A stretch of DNA of 64,000 bases from positions 8,062,171-8,126,170 of the forward strand of contig NC_052505.1 of assembly GCF_014356525.2 (NCBI RefSeq). Reading direction: 5' to 3'. This stretch comes from Nilaparvata lugens (taxonomy: Eukaryota; Arthropoda; Insecta; Hemiptera; Delphacidae). This document shows, in pieces, positions 34,601 through 46,600 of the stretch (within the stretch, counting starts at the first letter, position 1; each line of letters opens with the position of its first letter). The position numbers and the translations under genes are program-made. A model generated the notes under the pieces. That model was not told the origin of the DNA, ran no database searches, and was given only the letters and a program-made list of their open reading frames with translations.

Positions 34601-37600
34601 TTGGTTTTGCTATCCTAGTCTATCGACAAAGACGGTGGTACTATCCATTTCTAGGTCCACAACGATGCCAATTATGTTTTTGACAGAGTAGAAATATAAT
34701 TAATTAATGCAGAGAATCGGCATCGCTATTCTTCTATCTTTATCCACTGCCATTATAACGTGGACCTCACTATAGAGCAGGTGTTAGTGGCAGTAAAAAG
34801 TTTTGGGTGGGGGTGCAAATACATTGGGAGAGTGAGCTCACATATTGCTCGAAATTATTTCTTCCAGTTGTTATAATCCAGTTGTATGTTATGACTGACT
34901 GACCTTGACCAGTGAGGCGAGCAGAATGGGCTCGAGATGCTGTTCGGGCCGAGTCTTCTCGTGCAGATAGAGCTGACGGCGCTTGGGCTCCATGAGCACC
35001 CTGGCGATGGCTCGTGCTCGCTCGGCCGCGTCGCCTCGCGCCAAGCTCACGTACAACTCGGCAAACTCCTCCACCGACTTCCGACTGCGCCCGCCCGACA
35101 GAGGAAACAACTCCTCCTGGTACAGAACTAGCAGAGACGGCACAAGCTCTTCGCGCCATAACGTCTGCAACACAAATCAGAATAATTCAAAACATATTCA
35201 CATAGACCTACATAAAAATATTTACAATTAGTTCAGAGATAATACGAATATACAGGAGTCCCATGAGAAGTGTAACATCCGTTAGATTCATTGTTTTTAT
35301 TTTGTATTCATTTTTCTAGTAATAATAATAATAATGTTGAGCGACCTGGCTGGCTCAGGTCTGGTGTCAGAGTTTTCAGGTCGCAACTGATCAATTTCAG
35401 GGCCTCTGACATGACCTGTTTTTTCTAGTTATTGAGGTTTTTCAAAAATATCGAAAAATCAATAAATCTCAAAAACTAAGGTGGATATGAGACAATCTTA
35501 CTGGACTTTTTGTTGCAAATTTCATGTAGAATGTAAATTTCATGTAATGTATATGAAATAAATGAATACATTCTTCATTAAATTTGCAACAAAATAGTCC
35601 AGTAAGATTTTCTGTGTAAGATATATATTTTTACATTTTCTATGTAAAATATATCTAGATATGAGAAAATCTTACTGGACTTTTTGTTGCAAATTTCTTG
35701 TAGAATGTATTCATTTATTTCATATACATTACATGAAATTCACATTCTACATTCTACATGAAATTTGCAACAAAAAGTCCAGTAAGATTTTCTCATATCC
35801 ACCTTAGTTTTCGAGATTTATTGATTTTTCGATATTTTTGAAAAACCTCAATAACTAGGAAACTATCAGTAAAATATGGTGAGTCAAACTATCATGAGTC
35901 AATGATATCAGTCAAACCATAAATTAATTCCGTGGATATGGTTGGAAAGAGGAAGACATTTTCAATAAGATTCATATAATTTGATCCTCTGTTTGACGTT
36001 TTTGAACTTTTTATATGCGTTCAAACGGTTTGAAATTTTGTTTTGAATTCGACGAATGTAGCGCGTGTAGAAATTTCAAAAACATCAAACAAAGAAACAT
36101 ATCATATTAAACTTATTGAAAATTTCTTCCTCTCTCCAGCCATATCGTTAGAAAAATATTTTGACTGATATTATTCTAGTCATTGACGTTTTTGAAAAAT
36201 ATAGAAAAATCTATAGATCTCGAAAACCAAGATCGATATGGGAAAAATCTTCTGGACTTTTTTTGTTTCAAATTTTTATGTAGAATCGGTCTTCGGATGT
36301 TACACCTTTCATGGGACACTCTTTATAATAGACATGAACAATCAGAAGATGCACAAGTTCAAAGAAATACCTGCAAAGCCCGCAAAAATATTCAATTGAT
36401 ATTAAATTTTGTAGTGAATGAGCTTTCAATCATTCACCGCTTACACAATGCCAGCTCGGAACCCTAAAATTAGTTTCTAAAAAATGAGAAAATTTCAGAC
36501 TGTACGTGAACTAAATTCATTGAATGGGATCACTCAATCCGATTATAATATTCAACACCAATATTTCATATGCATTAATAATTAATTTTGTACACATCTT
36601 CAGATAGAGGTGTGTATGTGGACATCGGTTTAATTTTAGAACAACCACTGCATCCTCTATAAAATATTCGGATACATTTTAATGCACCGTACTGCACTGA
36701 TTTGATATATTATGCAATAATAAAATAATTGCGTATCTTTGGAGGCGATTGGGATAAAATTAGATAAGTAAACAGGTCGCGAACTAATTTAAATTCAAAA
36801 TAAGTCACTTCCTTGATCAAACTTATGAGACATTTGGTGGAGATACATGTTGAAACGTATTCTAAAATATCAGCCACTGAGAATTTTTTGTCAAATTTAG
36901 TTTCAAAATAGTTTGCGGAATGAATAGTTTCAATCTTTAAATGGAGTTGATGAAAAATGATAATGTGCTACTAGAAGCTGGAAGACAACGTTATTGTTGA
37001 TTGAGATAAAGGATATTCTTGAAAAATTAAAAGCATACAAAATATCTATAAATAGAGCACAAAACAATAGAAAATAATAATCACTGTGATTTATCATGAA
37101 ATAACAATGAAGAAAATATCGATTTCAGATTAAATGTTTGCCCTGAGAAGTTCAGATCTGCTTTGGGTCATTCATCACTCTCACACTCAATGCAGTTATG
37201 GAAGGATAAAAATCAATATCTATCATAATTCTCTGTTTCAATTCCAGGTAGCCTCTTTTTCAACTGTCATAATAGCTCAATCGCTCAATTTCTCTTAGTT
37301 CATATATTCAGCAATGAATGGAACAAGCCAAACCGAGAAAGTGATAAATGATGATAATTTTGTATCTGCCAAATTTCAGCAAAATTATTTGGAAAGAGTT
37401 CAGAACTCCAGAGTGAAATATTAGAGTGAAGACTATCCATTCTACACCTCACCTCATCGATTGTTTTCACCATCGAACTCTCTCACTTTACTTTAGTGCA
37501 GTCTCTCGTCAGAACCAGGTGAAAACAATTATCCAGATATGGATACTTCTAAATTATTACCATCTTTAAGCACTGGTCGCACATTGTTCGGATGGAGTTA

Positions 37601-40600
37601 AGCAAGTGCGGCGTCAATAGAAATGGCCTTCAACACGTTTCAACTTATTTCTTATTCTTTTCCAAGTCCTCAGTTTCTTATCTGCGATCGAATTTTATTA
37701 TGAAGTTGAATGAGACATTTTTTGTAACAAGTCCCAGAAAACTCGGGATAACAAAACGTGGCGTTACAAATAATGAAAATGAATGTAGTAAAACTGTAAT
37801 ACTGTTCTGATTATCTTGTTATCTAAATTAAATTTCTCTTCATTACTCAACTGTGATACTATAGTAGAATAATGTCCAACTTCAACGTATTAATTGTTAT
37901 TGTTGTTGTTATTCTACCTATTATTAGGTACAATAACATATTATTCTACCTATTATTATTATTATTCTAACTATTATTACATGAACATTGTCTATATACT
38001 ACTGTAGAAATGTGTGACTTGAAATTATTGTTGTTATATTATATATTGACGTTGTCTATGCTGTAATGGTTTCTTGACAGTAGAATTTATTTTATTTATA
38101 TAATTATTTGAGTATACCAAGCACAAGCGTTATGTACCGGTAGAGTTCTGCTTGGTCACATTAAATAACTATACTTCTATAAACTGCTATAACTATAAAC
38201 TTGAGTTATAATAGTGATATATGGAAGGTTATAGGCCTACTGTGTAGGCTATTGTACTCAATGTGATTTTCTTGAATGGTTCTAAAAAGTACTTTTAGAA
38301 TTCAATAATCCCGATGGTTCTCAGAGGTACTTTTAGTGTTTCTAGTGATATTACTGAATTTTTTGATTTAAACACGATGAATAGTGATTACCAATAAATA
38401 GTCATATTATTCAATTGTACATTATTTTCAAATTTATGCAGTATTTTTATTCACCCAGTCTACTATTAGTTACGTCCTAAACAGCATGGGACAATTTCCG
38501 CCCCTTAGTCTTAGGTCTATTATAATTATGTCCTAATCAAATTCTTGTTACAAAATTATATATAGATTCTACTGAGATAATACTTTTTCTACGTAGGCTA
38601 CAAAAGAGTTGACTTTCTATTCATTTAAATATTACAATAGTGCGATAGTATCCCTCTAGCTGTAAGCTATTTGAGGGATATATAAGAATAATCCATTGTC
38701 TAGAGTATTCAATTTGAAAATAACATGGAAAAATTTACTTCCGACTGAATTTTGCGCGTCTGAAAATTTTCCGCCTTGGGCTCTCACTTATTTTTTCACT
38801 GTGCCCATTTTTTTGTGCTACATGATGGGGCCTGAATCGATGTTCCCAATCAATATCTAAGTGTAAATAAAGTGGGGTCACTAAAATTAATACATTTCAT
38901 GTATTATTCAATTTCAAATGGAATCAGATGGAGATAAAGATTGTGGCATTTTGTCTGTTGATAGAGTATCAATATACGCTAATCCTTGTGGATATTCCTT
39001 TCTGCACATTAATTCGTGTGAATCTTCAAAACCCAACATTTTCTAAACTAATATTTTTGTATAGCACGCTATTGCTTATACTAATCCTTGGAACACAATG
39101 TTTTCAGAATTTATTCTTGGATAACACGAGTCTGAATGCTGGAAAGGGGAGTAGAGGACGGCATGACTCATTAAGTCTTCTATCAACACGGTTTCTTTCA
39201 CTTTGATCTAGCTGTAAGTAGCAACAAGGAAGTGATAGTCTCAGATCATTGCTGTTATTTTTGTTGGACGAAGATTGTGAATGAAATCGAAAATAGGTTT
39301 AACGGCAGCTTCCCACGCCGATTTTCAAATACTGAGCATTATTTTGTTATTTGTCTAAGCTTGCTCACTTTTATTAAGAGTCTTAGGTACTTCCACAATT
39401 GAGGAAATATTTTTTCTATGGCAAAACAATCATGAGTGTGAAGCTACACTTGTATTGTACATGGTCAACAAAAAACAAATTCAAAATTCAAATTCATATT
39501 TATTTTGTCAATCAAACAATTACAATTACAAAGAAATAGTATACATCACAATAAAAATATTCAGAAAACTTCTTCATAAAAAAATGAAATAGAATAAATC
39601 ATATAACATGAGCTTTACTCAACTGTGATACTATAATAGAAATGAGCATTCTTCAAGAATTTATAAAATAGCAATGTATACAATGAAACTTATACTTCAA
39701 AATGATTTCACAAATTTTACTGAGCGCAAAACAATATGGAATTTTCAACAATAAAATAGTACCACTGTTACAGTCTAGCTGAACCAGGAATCTAAAATAA
39801 ATATCCTAGTGAGAAGTAAGATCTCCCAGTTATAATCTCTGAATTTCTAAGGATAAGTGGTGTCTCCTACGAGCTGATAAGTATACGAGCTTACTAAATA
39901 AATTGATAATTGAATAAATATATACGAGCTTATACCCTAGTACATGTCTTTATTGTTTATTATTGAATAGATGCTGATGAAGCATTCTCGATTACTATAA
40001 AAGGAGGGTCAGATTTTTGTTGGAATTATGATTCGCATTGGACCGAGATCATTTAGATGGAGATTAGGCTACAGAGGCTAAAGAAATTCTTTCAAAAGAT
40101 CTCGCATAGAAGTAGCAGTTCCCCCTACATATTCATGTTCACTTTTCTCTCGTAAAATCTGCAATAAAAATGTCTCAAAATTCAGAATCTCTTCTACTTT
40201 GTTTACTTATTTATTTAATTACCAAGAACGTGTCACATGATTTCAAAGATTTTTTCAGAATAGAGTAGTTTACTTTGATTATTTCTCCAAAAGTTTGAAA
40301 AGAAATGAAACTATGAAACTTTTGAATGTTGGCACATTGAGCAAAATCTTCTAGACGAGCCAAATTCAACAAGTGAGGAATGAATGTATTTGCTTTGCAT
40401 TCAGTAGCAGACAAGAACTTATTAGAAGCACAGTATCACGTGATAAAGTAGAACGTAACGTCAAAACAACTTTTCTGCTACAACACTTTCTGTGACGTAA
40501 AAGTAGAGTCGGCCTCGTTTAGATCTTATGGACAGTATAATTTTGAAAATGTGTCCTCCTGCTTCAGCTATAATCTTTGAATATGAGAGACTTCTTCATT

Positions 40601-43600
40601 GATAATCACATAAAACGTAGAGAAACAGTAGAACCAGATGAGACTTCGACTTTCCTAAGCACACTTGTTTCTCATTATTTGCTTTTACAATAAAAGCTTG
40701 TTAAATTTAGCTAAGATTCGAAGAAAGACGTTAGACCTCTATTTTTATACAAGCATTTGTTTCAAATTAATAGGAATGGAAATGTTCGAGAATAATCGAG
40801 TATCTTTTATGTTGTTTTGTAGGAGTAGATACTTGAAAACTTACAACATATTTTGATTAACTACTATGGTTAAAGGACAAAAATTCAGTTTGCTTCTTAT
40901 TCTCATTCTAAGCTGAACATCAAAAGTTGCTTCACAAGATTGATTTAACAAGTGCCAGACAGGGACAAGATAGGTTAAAGAAAGGAAACAATCAAACTAA
41001 TGAAAAGTTCAAGAAATATTCAATACAAAGTATATCAATAGTTTCAAGACTCATATAATAACTTCAAATTTATCGAGGATTTCAGTAATTATCTTCGGAA
41101 TAAATATGGGACTATATGAAATTATCACGTTAACCGAATTAGTCTTTACCATTTCAGGTGAAGCCTCTTTCAATTATAACTACCCTTCTGTACTAATAGA
41201 ATGAAGTCCCTGTTGGAAATTGAATTGCTGCCTTTATTTAATCCTAGGAAGACAAAGTTAGGGCGCAGCCAGCCTCTCTTACACTCTTAGAGTCATAAAT
41301 ATCAGTCAAGAGGAAATATCAGAGCTACAAAGAGCACACCGTGAGTGTAACAAATTATCGCCCCAATTTGTTGACCTACTACACTAAAAACACTTAAAGT
41401 CTTCATTATCAAAAATTCTTAAGATGGTGATAGTTCCCAAAGACGTGATAGTTGCCCATGCAACCAGGTAGCCTACTAGAATCGTTCTGTTATTGTTTGA
41501 TATAGACAACCAATGCGTGCTTGACTAAAATCGTTCTTAAGAATGTAAAAATTGCTCAGAACAAACCTACCTGAGAACAAATTAGTTGCCTAGCAAGTAG
41601 CAAACAATCAGAATGATCAATGATCATAGTACTTGGCTGCTAGTCAATAAAGAAGTTCTCAGCTAAGTAGCCTAAGTTCGTAAGAATCATTCATGAAAAC
41701 GGCCCTTCAAATATTTATTTCATCATGTCATAGTGTATAAAACACTATAGTCATAATATAATTATGACCATGGAGGAAAAACTAGGCTGAGCTTGTACCA
41801 TTTATCTCAAAAAATTTGATAAGTTAATGTTGTCGAAAGTATTATTAGGTTATGAAATCACATATCACTGCTTTGAATAGTGAGGATAGCAACTGTAGTC
41901 GAGTCATAGCAGTTATTGGCATATTTTGAGTTGCCATATCCCATAGAGCGACAATAGTTTTGAGACAAATAGATTTGTTGTTGATGAAGAACTGCGTGTC
42001 CAAAACTATCAGAGCCAACATAGTTAACAATCGTGCCCATATTCTTGAGTCCACCAAAGCTTACTCTGCTTTTTTAGTAAGAAAAAGCTTACTATAAACA
42101 TTTTCACAATGGAAAAATGTGATATAAGTATAATAAGCTCAATAAAAATATACATTGTTCGCCATTACTCCATGAGGAAATGAGTTAATGAAGAACAGGA
42201 CCAAGTGCTTTGTTAGTCAAGATATTCTCTAACATTTGTATTATTGGAAATGGTATCAAAGAACCTTAGAATTTACTTTTTAAATTATTCTAAAGTTCTC
42301 TGATTCCATTTTCAATCATAGAAATGTTAGCATTTATTATTATAATTTATTCTTAAGTTCTCTGATTCCATTTTTAATCATACAAATGTTAGAATTTATT
42401 TATAACTTATTATAAAGTTCTCCGATTCCATTTACAATCACACAAATCATGTTAGAGAATATCTTGACTTACAAAAGCACTGGGTCCTATTCCTCATTAA
42501 CTCTCTATCTAGTGACATTGTTTTACTTTTCACTGATATTGGTTTTTAAGGACTCTACTTCCTTATTGTTATTGTTTCCAATTGTTGTTATTGTTCCCCC
42601 ACTTTCTTATTGTTTAACTTTTCAATGATTACTTTTTGGTTTCAAGGACTCCACTTTCTTATTGTTATCGTTTCTTATTGTTGTTAATGTTCCTCCACTT
42701 TCTTATTGTTTGAATTTTCAGTGATTACTTTTCAGTTTCAATGACGCCACTTTCTTATTGTTTAACTTGTGATTATTTAAGTGATTTAAGATACTTGTAA
42801 TGATTTAAGTGATTATTTTTCAGTTTCAATTACTTCTCAGTGGTTACTTTTCAGTTTCAAAGACTCCACTTTCTTATTATTTATCTCAACCATTTTTCGT
42901 GAATCACCAATAAATTTCTCTGATACATGCTTACACAACAACTGATTCTAATTGCTCTCCCCTCGTTCCGATGCTGTTGTCTGGTTAACGATCGGAATAG
43001 CATCATCGATTGGAGATTTGGCAAGTTTGGTGGGGGTGGGGTTCAGGTGTCGCCTCATTAACAAAGCCTTTCATCTCTTGTCTATTCCTTCCTCTCTGAA
43101 TCATCCACTCTTCTGCAATCAATTCTAATGGCTCGTGATTCACGATTCCATCATAAACAAACTTCTCAACTTGAATCGTTCAAAGTTTTACTCCAGTTTC
43201 TCTTTCGATGAATTTAAAGTCAAGTTGACGAATTATTTGAACCACGGATTGAAACATTTTTTCATCCGAACAAACTTTTTCGATTGTATTTCTCTCTTAA
43301 AAATATGCTCAGATTGTCAAGTACAAAATACACTAATAGAATATATCCATTATTAATTTATTCAACAATTCATTAAGACATTATAACAAAATATCTTCAA
43401 TATCCAATCTTATTCTAACCTCTATTATCTCTTGCTATGTTATTAGTTCCCGACTACTGCCATATTGACTATTCAATGATTGGCTATTAGCCATATTGAC
43501 TTTTCACTACTTCCAATGATTGGAAAGTTTACGTGAAAACTGAGACAAATGTACCCCATGAAATCATAATCGTATTTGAAATCTACATGAATGTAATATA

Positions 43601-46600
43601 ATTCAGAACAATAGTTAAAGAAGGTTACACCTGGTCTTATATACTAATATACTAGGGACTGCGCCCTAACTTCGCTCTTTAGGGAAAATAAAGGCAGTCA
43701 TTCAATTCAATTCAATCCTGAGCGTCGTCAGTCCATGATAGATTTCCATCGGCAAGGAAAAGTGTATCATGGAAATAATATTGATTCAGGGTAAAATTTC
43801 TTCTGTTGTCACCTTTCCGTGAATGAAATATTGAAGTTTTCAACATTTAGTATGAGCCGACATAGTTCAGTGGTCTGGATCTTTAGTTTTAGTCCTTCCA
43901 TTTTAGATATGAAATTGTTTGTAAATTAGATGGTAGTACTGATTTTCAATGCATTGTTTGGATATATAAGTCCAGAACCACGAAATGTTACTATCCAAAA
44001 AATGAGAAAATGAATGTTTCTGTCCGATGGCTAAATTTAGTAGGCCTATAAAACTTGAAAATTAACAGAAAATAGGCTACGAGGTTTTTGTGGCACTTTG
44101 TAGCTATTTAGCATGTGGAAATAATCCTGCTTGAAAAATTGGAATTGGACTTTCCTCATGTATCCAAGCAACATAATAAAAATCAGAACTACAATTTAAT
44201 TCACAAGCTTCTTTATGTCTACAATGACAGGACTAAAACTAAAGATCCAGACCACTGGACTATGTCGGCTCATAAGTGACTACATATTGAAAACTTCAAT
44301 ATTTAATTCACGGAAAGGTGACAACAGAAGAAATTTGACCTTGAATCAATATTACTTTTGTGATACACTTCTTCTCAACGATGAAAATCTATTAGAGACT
44401 GACGTTCAGGAATAGTATTGGAATGAAAAATTCCATTCTCTATTGGCAATATTTTTCTTGATAGTAAGAATTCATAACTATTGACGAAATAGTCGATAAA
44501 TGGGGCGATTTGCACCGTAAATAATTCAGAGCAGACTAGACATTCAAAACGCTTGCATTAATTAGGTCTTACAGAATTCCGACACGAAATCTTGTAGAAC
44601 CATAGTTTTCAATTTTAGTTGGCCAAGTATTCTATCTACATTACGTCTTACGTTTAGGCTGAACCAATCATTCCAAAATATCCTGGGAAGGACGATTGAT
44701 ATGGTAAAATTAATTCATTTTACGTTAATAATACTAGGTGCTAAGCTAACCGCATTTCTAATTAAATTCAATTTTAAAATGTAATAAATTGATATTGTTG
44801 AATGCATTCACTATTAATTAGAATAAAATATAAAGCCAGTCTTGTATTGCGGGTTGCCTATCTGCCATTTACCTCATGCTTGAGAGGGAGGTTACAAAGA
44901 TCATTTTTTAAAGAATGGGATGGAGCCTCTTCTCCCCTTCTAGTCTTCCAGGAAGGACACTCATGCCGGTTGATAGATATTGGAGATTACAATACATGGT
45001 ATTAATTTAAAAATTAGTCTTTTTGGAAAAATCGTGATAGAAAGTTTACAGAATTCATTAACCTCAAGAATATGACTGAGCTTCTGCAATTTTGCCAGAA
45101 ACGAACAAAACATCAAGAAAACAATTTTAATTTTCTTCTATGCAGATTTCTATAATTTATAGCAAATCCAAATAGTTCGAGAATTTGATCAATCGCTCAC
45201 AGATTGGATCTTGAGTTCAACCCTTAGCCATGCCAAAGTGGAAGGTTTGTTGTAGAATTTTGTCCTTGGAATCAATGGATCAACAGCAATACCCGCAGCT
45301 TCGCAGAGTTGGAGGAAGCAATCATAAGCAGTTGTAGCAATTGAACAACGTATATGAGTGAATTTTCCAAAACGGATAGGAAATGGGCAACACCTATGAT
45401 ATTTTTTTTTTCAAAAATAGCATAGCCTAATAGTTCTTGGATAATACAATCATTTATATTATTCATAAATGGAAAGTTGTATAGAAAAATTCCGTCTATT
45501 GTTCTTAAAAAAAACGGCAGGATCCAAGTTATCATCCCGTGAATAATTATGTATTATATTGGAAATGAGAACAACCTCATTATTAATAAACAAAATATCA
45601 CAAAAGTTCATCATATATTATCAAGACAAGTGGGAGGAAAACTATTGTAATTCGTCAAGAACTTTAAGCCATAGAATTAATCTTTGAGAATGGTAAAATT
45701 GATGAGCTGAGTTTATTAAGACTCGTAAGAATATGGTAGCTTCAGTACTCATGATCAAATATCTGTGGGTATGAATAACCGCGACATCTAGCAGCATAAA
45801 CATAACTGAACATCTAATAAACGTTAGCATAATAATATTAATCGTGAATGTTTTGTATGTAATATAAATTTACATTTATATTGTAATGTAAATAAATAAA
45901 TGAATGTACAAGTAACAACAATAATAAACTCCACTTTTTCGAATTCATAGAGCCATAAACTTAACTTACTAAAAACAAGTATTTACGCCCTGAAAGGATT
46001 TCCTTAGAAGTATTGTACCCAATTTCTCACTTACATAATGTTCAGTTGTTTGTATTACTGAAACTATGTTTGTATAATGAATTGCTATACAGACTTTTAC
46101 TCATGTAGGCCTATAGTAGTTTTTTCATATATTTTAGCCTGTTGCACAGTCTTAATTTACAAACGCCCTAAAAGGATTTCCTTGGCAGTAGGTGGATAGG
46201 TGCCTAATTTTACACTTACATAGTGCTGAGCTGTTTGTATTACTGTAACTATGTTTGTAATTCATTAGAATTGCTATGCGAACCTTTATTCATGTAGACC
46301 TGTAGTACCTAGTTGTGTATATTTGGAAAGTGAAAAATAAAAGATTATTCTATTTCTAGTATATTTATTGGTATGAGACGGCGGCGAGTGCGCTATCCCC
46401 CAACAAGTTGTCGACAAGTGAAGTGGATGCCACCCCGGGACACCGCGAGGAGGGATTTTTATTAGAATGTAACAACATCGGAAAGCGATTAGGCGCCTGC
46501 CGGCAAGGCCATGGGTGGGTGCGCAGAAAGCAGAGGGAATAAAGCAGCAGAAAAGCCCGACAGGAATAGTGCGAAGGTCAGATTGACCAGAGCTGCGTCA

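Noticed and set aside
34937..35231. Three plus-strand frames
   Set aside because: Shadows of GC-rich MEAK7 exon 2 on the opposite strand.
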